Shown here: positions 43,398 through 51,305 of the stretch, in pieces
Position numbering within the stretch: the first letter of the stretch is position 1
Layout: every line of letters starts with the position of its first letter
DNA from: Arthrobacter sp. S39
GTDB lineage: Bacteria > Actinomycetota > Actinomycetes > Actinomycetales > Micrococcaceae
Reading direction: 5' to 3'
Length of the DNA: 64,000 nt
Assembly (NCBI RefSeq): GCF_004320525.1
Contig: NZ_SIHX01000001.1
Span: 1-64,000 of the forward strand
Notes under the pieces: model-generated
What the model saw: only the letters and a program-made list of their open reading frames with translations
What the model was told of the DNA's origin: nothing
The model's database searches: none
Translations under genes and position numbers: made by a program

Positions 43398-44465
43398 TCA
43401 GGCCCGGGAGCTGGCTCCTTGGGCCGCCCTGATCCTCAGCAGATGTTCCACCACGTACTCCGCATCCCGGCCCACGCCGCCCACGATCCCTGAGGTCAGG
43501 GCGTACTGGAACGGCATGCCCACGAAGTACAGCCCCGGCAGTTCCGGAACCACGCCGCGGCTGGTGGCCGGCCACCCGCCGTCGTCCGTCGGGAGGCCCT
43601 CGATCCAGCCGAAGTCGGGCCGGAACCCGGTGGCCCAGATGACGGTACCCACGTCAGGTGGGACGTCTGCGGCGCTGCTGATGCGGGGGAGCTGAACGGC
43701 ACCTGCCCGCTCGACGTCCTCGATTGATACCCGGATGAGTGGTGCCCCGTGCTGGTGGAACCGGGCCGCCACTTTGCGCCCCGGCTTGGTGTCCAGGGTC
43801 AGCAGCGAGTTCACCAGGCGCCAGTACAGTGGCCCGGCGAAACGGAACACGGCGTCGGGGATGTGCTTGGTGGGCGTGCCGGCGAGATACACGGTTCCGG
43901 CCAGCCGGTTCTGCGCCAATTCCAGGGCGATCTCGGCGCCCGACGTTCCCGCGCCCCCCACCACCACGCCGCCCTCCGGAATGCCCGACGGGCCGCGGTA
44001 CTGGCTGCTGTGGAGCTGCGTGATGCCGGAATCCAGTTCCTGTGCCACCGCCGGGATGTTGGGGGTGGAATTGGCGCCCGGCGTGGCAATGACGTTCCGT
44101 GCCAGCAACTCCCCGGCGCTGGTCTGCATCTCGAAAACGCCGTCCCTGCGGCGGACCGAATGGACGCGGATTCCTGTCCGGACCGGCAGTTGGAACTGCT
44201 GCGCATAACTTTCCAGGTAGTCCGCGAAAGCGTCCTTGCCGGGGTAGCTGCCGCCTGCCGCCGGGAACTTCAGGCCGGGTAGAGAACTGTAGCGGGCCGG
44301 GGTGAAGAGCCGCAGCGAATCCCACCGTCGGCGCCAGACGTCGCCCACGCGGTCCGCGCCGTCCAGGATGCCGAAGTCCGTCCCTGACGGTTTCAGGTAG
44401 TAGCCCGCGGCGAGGCCTGACTGTCCTGCCCCGATGACCAGAACGTCATAGATGTGCGAATCCAT
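43398..44465 (-). CDS. flavin-dependent monooxygenase-like oxidoreductase (CzcO type)
   Basis: This 355-residue protein has an FAD Rossmann motif at the N-terminus (DVLVIGAGQSGLAAGYYL) and an NADPH motif near 170 (VVVGGAGTSGAEIALELAQ). It belongs to the NAD(P)/FAD-dependent flavoprotein monooxygenase group, whose members oxidise sulfur, nitrogen or ketone groups. The actual substrate is unknown. It is divergent from a TetR regulator, which probably represses it through the operator at 44521-44541. Confidence 0.82.
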   Translation of the reverse strand: MDSHIYDVLVIGAGQSGLAAGYYLKPSGTDFGILDGADRVGDVWRRRWDSLRLFTPARYSSLPGLKFPAAGGSYPGKDAFADYLESYAQQFQLPVRTGIRVHSVRRRDGVFEMQTSAGELLARNVIATPGANSTPNIPAVAQELDSGITQLHSSQYRGPSGIPEGGVVVGGAGTSGAEIALELAQNRLAGTVYLAGTPTKHIPDAVFRFAGPLYWRLVNSLLTLDTKPGRKVAARFHQHGAPLIRVSIEDVERAGAVQLPRISSAADVPPDVGTVIWATGFRPDFGWIEGLPTDDGGWPATSRGVVPELPGLYFVGMPFQYALTSGIVGGVGRDAEYVVEHLLRIRAAQGASSRA

Positions 44466-44520
44466 GGCCGGCTCCTTCGCCTGATCCGGGGCGCTTCCTC
44501 TGCGGCCGCCCTGCGGATTT

Positions 44521-44541
44521 CACTAGAATAGCATTCTAGTG
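44521..44541. promoter_or_regulatory. TetR-type operator between divergent genes
   Basis: CACTAGAAT (44521-44529) and ATTCTAGTG (44533-44541) are a perfect inverted repeat around AGC. It lies 55 bp before the flavoprotein start and 22 bp before the TetR start, so it can cover both promoters. Confidence 0.8.
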
Positions 44542-44563
44542 AGTGGAGGAATAGTCTAGGTTT

Positions 44564-45217
44564 ATGACCGCTTCAGCCGATGCGTCCGCCACCCACTCCG
44601 CTGTTCCCAAACCGAGCCGCCGCGCGGTCCAGGCGGCGGACACCCGGGCCCTGATCGTGTCGGTGGCCGGGCGCCTCTTCGCCGACCAGGGGTACGTGCC
44701 CACCACCATCGAGGCCATCGCATCGGAGAGCGGCGTGGCACTGCAAACCGTCTACAACTCAGTGGGGAACAAAGCGGCGCTGCTGTCCGCGGTACTGGAC
44801 GCTGCGGCGTCGGGCCCCCACTCGCCGTCGAACGTCCTGGAACTGATGCGGCAGCGGACGGCGGACGCGCCCGACTTCTACGCGCTTATCGCCGTCCTGG
44901 CCGACTGGTTTGTGGAGGTCCACCGGCGCACCGGACCGGTAGTGGCGGTCATCGCCCAGGCCGCCGCCGTCGACCCCGCCGCCGCGAAGCTGCAGTCGGA
45001 CCGGGCGCTGCAGCGGCTGGAACGGTACGGCGAGGCGGCCGCCGCGGTGCGGACCCACGGCGGGCTGCGGTCCGGAATGTCCGACGCCGATGCTGCCGCC
45101 GCCATCTGGTCGCTCGGCCACCCGCAGACGTACCGGACGCTGGTGGGGGAGGCCGGCTGGACCGTGAAGGCCTACCGCGGCTGGCTCCTGCGCTCGCTGT
45201 CCGCGGCGCTCGCGTAA
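44564..45217 (+). CDS. TetR-family transcriptional regulator
   Basis: This 217-residue protein starts at ATG 44564. The HTH follows an Arg-rich linker (IVSVAGRLFADQGYVPTTIE, then AIASESGVALQTVYNSV). The C-terminal ligand domain is of the type found in regulators of flavoprotein or efflux genes. It probably represses the divergent monooxygenase gene. Confidence 0.88.
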   Translation: MTASADASATHSAVPKPSRRAVQAADTRALIVSVAGRLFADQGYVPTTIEAIASESGVALQTVYNSVGNKAALLSAVLDAAASGPHSPSNVLELMRQRTADAPDFYALIAVLADWFVEVHRRTGPVVAVIAQAAAVDPAAAKLQSDRALQRLERYGEAAAAVRTHGGLRSGMSDADAAAAIWSLGHPQTYRTLVGEAGWTVKAYRGWLLRSLSAALA

Positions 45218-45335
45218 CGGGGCAAATCCGGTTTGAAGCCCAGCCCGTCACGGTTGCCTGGATAGGACCGACAGCAGGAGGGTGAGTCTGGCCGCCCGTC
45301 AGTCCAAGAATGCCCCGGCGGACGGTGGTGTCTAG

Positions 45336-46640
45336 CTAGCACATGCTCATGGCTGTCTGCAGAATAGCGTCCTCCATCTCCGGGACGAGCGGAGGCGCGT
45401 CTGCGACGTTCAGTTCCCGGGGCGGAAGCACAGTAGCTACCGTAGCCTGCTGCTGCCCGTCCACAGAGGAAACGGATTGGACACTGTACGGGCCTCCGCC
45501 CCCGGACACGAAGACATGGCGTGTGCCCGGGCAGATGTCATCGCTTGGACGGATGCCACCCAAAGGAAACAGCTCGGCCTCCATCATGCTCTTCCACGTC
45601 TCCTCGCGGATGAGCCGCCCCGTGGTGAGCGCCGCCACGAATCTGCTCAGGTCTTCAACCGTTGAAATGACCCCGGAATCAGCCGACCCGGCAACCGCGT
45701 CAATACGCGTGAAGTCGCGCCTGTTCCCGGACTCCAGCACGTATCCATGCAGCATGGGCTCGGGCGGCAGCCCTGCCACCGCCAAGTGGGTGTTGCCCAT
45801 TCCCGCCGGCTCAAACACATCCTTGGCGAGAACCTCTTCGAGTCCCTGGTTGTGTTTGCGTTCCAGCAGCCAGCCCAGCACTTCCCAGTCCGTTGCAGAC
45901 CACGCAAAATAGGACACCGGTCCCGGCGGCAGGTCCACCCCGGCCGCAATCCTGAGCCGTTCCTCGAAGGTCAACGGGCGGGTTTGGAGCTCGTCCAGGC
46001 TCCTGGATTCAATCAGGGGTGGAAAATAGTCGGGCAGACCGGAAGTACTGCCCAAAAGGTCCCGCACCGTGACCCGGTCCCACGCCGGGAAGATGGCCGT
46101 AAACTCGGGCAGATGAGCGGAGACTGGGTCACCCAGGCCCACGGCGCCGGCCTCCACCAGCTTCATCACGGACACGGCCACCATCGGCGTCCCCGCCCCG
46201 ATGATCCACGTTTTGTCCGCTGGGACCGCCTTCTTGTTGGACTCCAGGTTATTCACCCCGGTGGCCCTTAGCTCCTCCTGGTCTCCATTCCGCACATGGA
46301 AGACCACAGCAGGCGCACCGTGTGCGGACGCGTCGTCGGCAAAAGCTTCCAGGGCCGCGGAAAGCTTCGCAGGCGGGGTTGTGGCTGTTTCGTCAGGGGT
46401 CACGTACGTGCACCCCGAAAGTACAAGAGCTACAGCCACCATTGCGGCGTTCCTTTTCACCACAGAACCGGGATTCCATGCATTATCTGGGCGGTGGCCA
46501 GCGAACAGGTACTTGGACCAATTGGCGCTGGGGCGGTCGGACCTCCCGCACCTGTTACAGCGCCGGAACCCGTCTTCGAAACTGGTTTCTGCCAGCCAGC
46601 GGTGGCCAATATTGAGCCTGCACACCAGAGCCCGGACCAT
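45336..46640 (-). CDS. Zn-ribbon / membrane anchor / beta-lactamase-like fusion, active site lost
   Basis: The chosen start is ATG 46640, preceded by GGAGAGGAG, giving 434 residues. The N-terminus has a Cys-His ribbon (ALVCRLNIGHRWLAETS, then CNRCGRS) typical of small phage-type proteins. A hydrophobic segment with a lipobox-like LSGC (residues about 67-76) follows. The rest is a class C beta-lactamase/PBP4-like domain. The SxxK motif, expected as GSxTK, reads GAGTP, so Ser and Lys are both gone; the YxN motif is also not kept (YFAWS), and HTG is altered. The product is unlikely to hydrolyse beta-lactams or peptides and may be a binding or sensory protein. GTG 46460 is an alternative start that would leave out the ribbon. 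Confidence 0.7.
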   Translation of the reverse strand: MVRALVCRLNIGHRWLAETSFEDGFRRCNRCGRSDRPSANWSKYLFAGHRPDNAWNPGSVVKRNAAMVAVALVLSGCTYVTPDETATTPPAKLSAALEAFADDASAHGAPAVVFHVRNGDQEELRATGVNNLESNKKAVPADKTWIIGAGTPMVAVSVMKLVEAGAVGLGDPVSAHLPEFTAIFPAWDRVTVRDLLGSTSGLPDYFPPLIESRSLDELQTRPLTFEERLRIAAGVDLPPGPVSYFAWSATDWEVLGWLLERKHNQGLEEVLAKDVFEPAGMGNTHLAVAGLPPEPMLHGYVLESGNRRDFTRIDAVAGSADSGVISTVEDLSRFVAALTTGRLIREETWKSMMEAELFPLGGIRPSDDICPGTRHVFVSGGGGPYSVQSVSSVDGQQQATVATVLPPRELNVADAPPLVPEMEDAILQTAMSMC

Positions 46641-46789
46641 GACCACTCCTCTCCGAAACTGTGGCGCCCAGCCCACTTCCAATCATGTTCCTGCAACCTT
46701 CGATTGGATCCTTTGGGAACCTGAGCAGCACCTAAGTTTGCATGGCTTTGACTGCTACATCGACCAGAGACTGAATATCCACTTTCGTG

Positions 46790-46845
46790 CATTTATTTTT
46801 ACTTTTGTGTATATAGACTTACAATAGTGTATCCGGAGGTGTTTG
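46790..46845 (+). promoter_or_regulatory. AT-rich promoter region of the nucleotidyltransferase gene
   Basis: An unusually AT-rich stretch in this GC-rich genome contains a -10-like TACAAT at 46820-46825 and a ribosome site CGGAGG six bases before TTG/ATG. TGTATA and GTGTAT lie on either side and could form an operator for the wHTH protein downstream. Confidence 0.5.
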
Positions 46846-47463
46846 ATGAGATTTCAGAATCCGCTCACGGCAATCAGTCCATCACTCGACATGGGCGTGC
46901 TCTACGTCCTGGGTCGAGCGGAGGCGGCTTTTACTGCGCCCGGCATTCAGAAGCTCCTCCCCGAAGCTGGTTCCCTCGCCGGAGTCCGCAAGGCACTGCA
47001 GCGGCTCACTGAGCAGGGCATAGTTCTCGACGAGGTTGTGGGCAGAACGCACGCTTACCGGCTCAACCGCGAGCATTTGCTGGCGGACGCGATTCTGGCA
47101 ATGGCCGCAGCCAAGTCGGTTCTCATCGACCGCATCCGCAACGAGATCGATTCCTGGGATTTCGTCCCGGCCAGCGTGGTCCTCTTCGGTTCCGCCGCTA
47201 GGAACGACATGCGAACCGACAGCGACGTGGATATTTTCATCGCGTTGCCGGACGAAGTGGACGATGACCTGGCGGATGCGAGGATAGCCACTTTGGCCGC
47301 GAGGATAGCCGCCTGGACCGGAAATGATGCCCGGCCGCTGGTCTACAGGACAAGCGAAATTTCCGCCGCACCGGTGTTCGACTCAATTGCCCGGGACAGT
47401 TTGAACATAGTGGGCGACGCGGATTGGCTGCGCAAGATGGTCCGTAAAAGTAGGGTCGCCTGA
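46846..47463 (+). CDS. winged-helix / nucleotidyltransferase (MNT-type) protein
   Basis: The start is ATG 46846 (TTG 46843 is possible), giving 205 residues. The N-terminus is a winged HTH (ALQRLTEQGIVLDEVVGRTH). The C-terminal half has the minimal nucleotidyltransferase motif ASVVLFGSAARNDMRTDSDV with GSAAR and DxD-like DVD. MNT proteins normally pair with a HEPN toxin, but no HEPN gene is next to it. It may regulate its own promoter and modify a target elsewhere. Confidence 0.75.
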   Translation: MRFQNPLTAISPSLDMGVLYVLGRAEAAFTAPGIQKLLPEAGSLAGVRKALQRLTEQGIVLDEVVGRTHAYRLNREHLLADAILAMAAAKSVLIDRIRNEIDSWDFVPASVVLFGSAARNDMRTDSDVDIFIALPDEVDDDLADARIATLAARIAAWTGNDARPLVYRTSEISAAPVFDSIARDSLNIVGDADWLRKMVRKSRVA

Positions 47464-47471
47464 TGAAGCCG

Positions 47472-48380
47472 TCAGCGCTTCGGTGAGTCCCGCCGTCGTG
47501 CGGCATAAGCGAACAGCGACGTGGTGGCTACCGTGGCCAGGTACCCGGCGATCACGATGAGGGCGATGCCCGCCCAGAAGTAGTTGGTGGTGCTGGTTTC
47601 CTGGGCCGGGCCGGGCGCGATCCTGGCCAGCGAATACACCGCGACGCCGGCCGCCGCCAGGCCGATCATCACCGGCAGGGTCAGCCAGATCTTGGCCGAC
47701 CCCACATGCCTGCCGAAGCCGTCCCACACATTCCAGGCCCCGCCGTGCCGCAGGATCAGCCAGCCGGCGGGGATCATGAACGCGCCCACCAGCAGGAACG
47801 CGGCCACGACGTCGGCGGGCCGGTGCCACTGGTTGATCAGCGTCGATACGCCCGACGCAATCGCGAACGTGCCGCCCACAAAACCGGCCATCGGGCGCCA
47901 GCGCGGCGACGCCATCAGGAACACGGCCGCGGCAGCGGAGGCCGCCAGCGTGGTGTGCCCGGACGGCAGCGAATTCAGCTCCAGCGTGATGACGCCCTTG
48001 TCCGGGCGGGCCGGCAGCACGTCCTTGAGCACCTGGGTGGCCACGTTCGCGCCGATGCACGCGGCCACGGCGATCCCCGCAGCAGTCCAGCGGCGCCGGA
48101 TCACCGTGACAAACAGGACCACGACAGCGGCCATCACCAGGGAGATGGTGGGCAGCCAGTCCAGGAACTCGGTGGCAGCCTTGCCGGCGGGGCCGTGGAT
48201 GTCCACGGCTTCAACCAGCGCGGATTCGTCGATGAACTGGCCCGTGGTGGTCTGGACGAAGTAGTAGTACGTGGCGATGAGTCCCACGATGCAGGCCAGC
48301 GTGGCGAAGGCGAACATAAAGCCGGTGCCCGGGGCGGGGCGCAGCTGGGTCCGGGCCGGGGCCTGTCGTGAAAAGGTCAT
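47472..48380 (-). CDS. PAP2-family phosphatase, membrane
   Basis: This 302-residue membrane protein has the PAP2 signature KDVLPARPDKG, SLPSGHTT and STLINQWHRPADVV, all on the outer face between helices. It has about six to eight helices and a basic C-terminus. It probably dephosphorylates a lipid phosphate such as undecaprenyl diphosphate or phosphatidic acid. The start is ATG 48380. Confidence 0.85.
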   Translation of the reverse strand: MTFSRQAPARTQLRPAPGTGFMFAFATLACIVGLIATYYYFVQTTTGQFIDESALVEAVDIHGPAGKAATEFLDWLPTISLVMAAVVVLFVTVIRRRWTAAGIAVAACIGANVATQVLKDVLPARPDKGVITLELNSLPSGHTTLAASAAAAVFLMASPRWRPMAGFVGGTFAIASGVSTLINQWHRPADVVAAFLLVGAFMIPAGWLILRHGGAWNVWDGFGRHVGSAKIWLTLPVMIGLAAAGVAVYSLARIAPGPAQETSTTNYFWAGIALIVIAGYLATVATTSLFAYAARRRDSPKR

Positions 48381-48420
48381 CGGTTAAGGGTGTCACAGAA
48401 AACTGGGAGCGCGCTTCACC

Positions 48421-48484
48421 CAACTGGGTAGCGCCAACTGTCGTTATGAAGGGTCAAAACGGCAGATAGCGCTACCTACTTGGG
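48421..48484. terminator. imperfect long inverted repeat at the MFS gene end
   Basis: Two arms of about 25 bp (48421-48445 and 48457-48484) pair with several mismatches and overlap the stop codon of the minus-strand MFS gene at 48476. It probably stops transcription of that gene. It belongs with the long hairpins at 50.3, 56.5, 58.7 and 60.8 kb. Confidence 0.5.
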
Positions 48485-49663
48485 CGGGGGCGGGTTCACC
48501 GGGGCGAGGCGGGGGAGGCTGGCCGCGGCGATCAGCAGCGCCAGGGCCCCGAGGCCAAACGGCAGGGCAGTCAGCGTGGCGACCCCGCCCACCAGCAGCG
48601 GCCCGCCGGCGTCGCCGAGTTCCCGGCCGAGTTCGGCGGAGCCCATGGTGCGGCCCATCCGCTCCGGCGGCGTGGTGTCCGCCAGGTGCGCGAAACCAAG
48701 GGGCGTAGCCGCACCCACCCCGACGCCGATTGCCGCCGCGGCGACGAAGATGGTGACCGGTCCCGGGGCTACCGCCAGCAGCGCGACGCCTGCCGCGATG
48801 AGGAGGAGTCCCGCCGTCGTGCCCTGGTTGTCGGTGATGCCGTTCCGGTCGCGCAGCCTGCCGATCCGCGGCTGGGTCAGGACAGAGCCGAGAGCGAGCA
48901 GGCTGACAGCGGCCGTGCCCGCGACGGCGTCCAGGCCGTGCCGCGTGGCAAGCGCAGGGAGGAAGCCGACGGCGGCACCGAGCGCCGCCGTCGACGCTGC
49001 CAGTACCAGCGTGGGGACCAGGAACCGGCGCTCGCCGATCTGGCGTGCGAGGTCCAGCACGGTGTAGCGCTGGCGGGGGAGGGGTTCCAGGTGCGGCACG
49101 GCCAGCAGGACCCACACTGCCGTGGCCGCCGCGAGTGCCGACAGGGTGCCGAACAGCAGGGCGAACCCGCCCGCCCAGATCAGGCCTGCCCCCAGCAGCG
49201 GCCCGATGATGTAGCCCAGGCTCTTCCAGGACCCGTACCGGCCGAAGTACGTGCCGGCTTTCCCGCCGCGTGCCATCCGGGCCACCACGGCCGAGGACGC
49301 CGGCGAGAACGCGGAGGCGGCGGCACCCTGCCCGAGCCGTGCCAGCGCCAGCATCAGCGGGTCCGCGGCCCAGAGACCGATCAGCGACAGCGCGGCGAAG
49401 GCCACGAGGCCGCCGACGATCACGGGCTTGGCGCCGATCCTGTCGCTCAGGGCGCCGAAGACAGGCTTGAGGAAGACCTCGGAGACGTCGTACAGGGCCA
49501 GGAGGATGCCCAGGTTGAGCAGCGTCAGGCCGATGTTCCCGCTCTGCGCGCCAAGGCCCGCGGCGATGCTGTGGGCCCCGAACGCGGTGACGAATCCGGC
49601 GGCATACAGCGGGGCCGACGATGAGCGGGTGGCGTGTGCGTGCGTGGTGCCTGTGGTTGTCAT
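48476..49663 (-). CDS. MFS transporter
   Basis: The chosen start is ATG 49663, giving 395 residues; longer frames overlap the ChrB-like gene. Twelve helices are predicted, with GALSDRIGAKPVIVGGLVAF in loop 2-3 and a second-half motif GRLRDRNGITD. The type is drug-efflux-like. It overlaps the ChrB-like gene by 4 bp (ATGA), so translation is coupled. Substrate could be a metal, drug or chromate-related compound. Confidence 0.85.
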   Translation of the reverse strand: MTTTGTTHAHATRSSSAPLYAAGFVTAFGAHSIAAGLGAQSGNIGLTLLNLGILLALYDVSEVFLKPVFGALSDRIGAKPVIVGGLVAFAALSLIGLWAADPLMLALARLGQGAAASAFSPASSAVVARMARGGKAGTYFGRYGSWKSLGYIIGPLLGAGLIWAGGFALLFGTLSALAAATAVWVLLAVPHLEPLPRQRYTVLDLARQIGERRFLVPTLVLAASTAALGAAVGFLPALATRHGLDAVAGTAAVSLLALGSVLTQPRIGRLRDRNGITDNQGTTAGLLLIAAGVALLAVAPGPVTIFVAAAAIGVGVGAATPLGFAHLADTTPPERMGRTMGSAELGRELGDAGGPLLVGGVATLTALPFGLGALALLIAAASLPRLAPVNPPPPK

Positions 49664-50202
49664 GAGTGCACCTCGCCGTAAACGAGGGCGGCGAATCCGT
49701 CCAGGGCTTCTGTGCAGCCGGCGAGGCTCTGGTCGGCGCTGGCGGCTTCCGGGCTCCCGAAAACGTCCTTGCTGCGGATGGCCCGGAACCAGCGCCGGAG
49801 CCGGTCCAGGCTCTGCTCCTCTTCCTCGAGCTCGGCCAGGGTGAACTTCTGCTTGGCGATTTCCTTGGCAATCTCGTCCGTGAACTTGCCGCAGTCCGCG
49901 GTGAACTCCGCCCACTCGTCCGCGCGGGCGGCGGCGAACAGCTCACGGAGCCGTGCCGCGTCGTCGTCGTCCCGTCCGGTGGTGAGCAGGAGCAGCTCGC
50001 CGCTGCCGGCTCGGGCTAGCTCCTTGGCCTTCCCGGCACCCTCGCGGCAGGCGGGAACATCCGGCGCGGTCCAGGCGCCCTGGCCGATGGGGACAGCGCC
50101 GAAGCGCCGCAGCTCGCGCCACACAGCCACCCGGTGCCGGGATGGCTCCGAGGGGACCTGCACGAGCATTACCAGCCAGGAAACCTGTTCAAGGGAAGTC
50201 AC
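49660..50202 (-). CDS. ChrB N-terminal domain protein
   Basis: The probable start is GTG 50202, giving 180 residues: VTSLEQVSWLVMLVQVPSEP begins the ChrB domain, with WRELRRFGAVPIGQGAWTAP typical of the family. ChrB proteins regulate chromate efflux operons. A -10-like TACAAT lies seven bases before the GTG, so the transcript may be leaderless. The MFS transporter downstream would be the regulated partner. Confidence 0.75.
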   Translation of the reverse strand: MTSLEQVSWLVMLVQVPSEPSRHRVAVWRELRRFGAVPIGQGAWTAPDVPACREGAGKAKELARAGSGELLLLTTGRDDDDAARLRELFAAARADEWAEFTADCGKFTDEIAKEIAKQKFTLAELEEEEQSLDRLRRWFRAIRSKDVFGSPEAASADQSLAGCTEALDGFAALVYGEVHS

Positions 50203-50204
50203 AC

Positions 50205-50228
50205 GTTGAATTGTAACAACTGTTACAA
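50205..50228 (-). promoter_or_regulatory. promoter and palindromic operator of ChrB-MFS operon
   Basis: TTGTAACA (50211-50218), two spacer bases and TGTTACAA (50221-50228) form a perfect palindrome. On the minus strand it overlaps TACAAT, a good -10 box, and the GTG start follows seven bases later. It is the probable autoregulatory site of the ChrB-like protein. Confidence 0.6.
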
Positions 50229-50271
50229 GTTCTGCCGTGCGGGAGGCCACCCTCCGCCTGGAAAGTCCACT

Positions 50272-50336
50272 GCAACGCGGGGTCACTTCCGGCCCAATGA
50301 TCTTCGTTTATCGGGCCGGAAGTGACCCCGCGTTGC
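50272..50336. terminator. perfect 24-bp inverted repeat
   Basis: The arms 50272-50295 and 50313-50336 are fully complementary around 17 bases. It lies downstream of the minus-strand AHSA1-like gene and upstream of the ChrB-like promoter, where a terminator is expected. There is no U-tract on the minus strand. Confidence 0.65.
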
Positions 50337-50354
50337 TTTAAGAAAGGGCGAGCG

Positions 50355-50861
50355 TCAGGCCAGTGCCGCCGCCAGCTCCTCGATGATCTCGAACTGCTCG
50401 CGCACGCCGCCTTCCATGCCGGACTGCGCAATCATGTCCCGGACTTCCTTGCTGCCCGCGTCGGTGCGGATCCGCACTGTGGTGGCGCCGCCGTCGGCCT
50501 CTTCAAAGGTGACCGTGTTGACCACTGCGCCCTCCTCGCTGTCGGTTGCCGCGCCCGGCATCTCCATGACTTCCGTGTTGACGATCCGTTCGTTGGTCAC
50601 AATCTCCCGGTACGTGCCGTGGAAACCCACCTCGAATTCGCCGTGCGCCACCATCACGTACCGCCAGGCGCCGCCCACTCGGAAGTCCATCTCCGCCACC
50701 GTCATCTCGCCGCGCCGCCCGGGCCACCAGCGCCGGACGAGCTCCGGCGTGGTCCAGGCCCTGTAGACGAGGTGCCGGGGTGCGTTGAGTGTGCGGGTGA
50801 TCAGGATTTCCTCGTCACTGGGGAAAGTGACGTCCATGGTGCCGCTGCTTGTCTGTGCCAT
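50355..50861 (-). CDS. AHSA1/SRPBCC-domain protein
   Basis: The chosen start is ATG 50861 with AGGAGCAGGGC upstream, giving 168 residues. ILITRTLNAPRHLVYRAWTT, WPGRRGEMTVAEMDFRVGGAW and RDMIAQSGMEGGVREQFEII are the usual blocks of the AHSA1-like SRPBCC family (often annotated as activator of HSP90 ATPase). It is 14 bp downstream of an ArsR gene, a common pairing in actinobacteria. Confidence 0.85.
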   Translation of the reverse strand: MAQTSSGTMDVTFPSDEEILITRTLNAPRHLVYRAWTTPELVRRWWPGRRGEMTVAEMDFRVGGAWRYVMVAHGEFEVGFHGTYREIVTNERIVNTEVMEMPGAATDSEEGAVVNTVTFEEADGGATTVRIRTDAGSKEVRDMIAQSGMEGGVREQFEIIEELAAALA

Positions 50862-50874
50862 TGCCCTGCTCCTT

Positions 50875-51210
50875 CTAGTTTTCCTGCTCTTTGAGGTCCT
50901 CCAGCACGTCCTCCAGGAGATCGAAGCGCTCCTCCCAGAGGTGCTGGTAGCTGGCAACCCAGTCGTGGATCGGCTTCAGCGCCTGCGGATTCAGCCGGTA
51001 GACGCGCTGCCGGCCTTCGTCGCGCACGTCCACCGCACCCACCTCGCGCAGCACCCGCAGGTGCCGGGAGACGTGTGGCTGGGCCAGACCGAGGATTTCC
51101 ACGAGTTCGTTGACCGGCCGTTCGCGTTGGGCGAGGGCGTCCAGGATTTCCCGACGGCGGGGCTCAGCCACCGCGTTGAACGTATCTGCCGTTGTTGCTG
51201 CCCGTGCCAT
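50875..51210 (-). CDS. ArsR-family transcriptional regulator
   Basis: This 111-residue winged-helix protein has PRRREILDALAQRERPVNEL and the recognition helix region ILGLAQPHVSRHLRVL. No metal-binding Cys pair is visible. It is co-transcribed with the AHSA1-like gene. A near-palindrome just upstream probably is its operator. Confidence 0.88.
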   Translation of the reverse strand: MARAATTADTFNAVAEPRRREILDALAQRERPVNELVEILGLAQPHVSRHLRVLREVGAVDVRDEGRQRVYRLNPQALKPIHDWVASYQHLWEERFDLLEDVLEDLKEQEN

Positions 51211-51221
51211 GACAAAATTAT

Positions 51222-51237
51222 ATACCCATATGGATAT
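51222..51237. promoter_or_regulatory. probable ArsR operator
   Basis: ATACCCATATGGATAT, 12 bp before the ArsR start on the minus strand, is palindromic except for one position on each side of CATATG. The sequence is AT-rich and overlaps the promoter area. Confidence 0.55.
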
Positions 51238-51269
51238 GCATTGGAAGGAGTGGGCGAAGCATTTGCAGT

Positions 51270-51287
51270 ATTCACAAATTTGTGAAT
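51270..51287. promoter_or_regulatory. perfect 18-bp palindrome, operator of ABC exporter operon
   Basis: ATTCACAAATTTGTGAAT is a perfect palindrome 19 bp before ATG 51306. The operon downstream encodes its own GbsR/MarR-type regulator, the best candidate to bind here. Confidence 0.65.
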
Positions 51288-51305
51288 CTGAGTAATGTTC
51301 GAAGT

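Noticed and set aside
48444..49946. 500-codon minus-strand frame overlapping the MFS gene
   Set aside because: It is a shifted frame on the same strand, rich in Arg/Pro; the real MFS frame is hydrophobic and complete.
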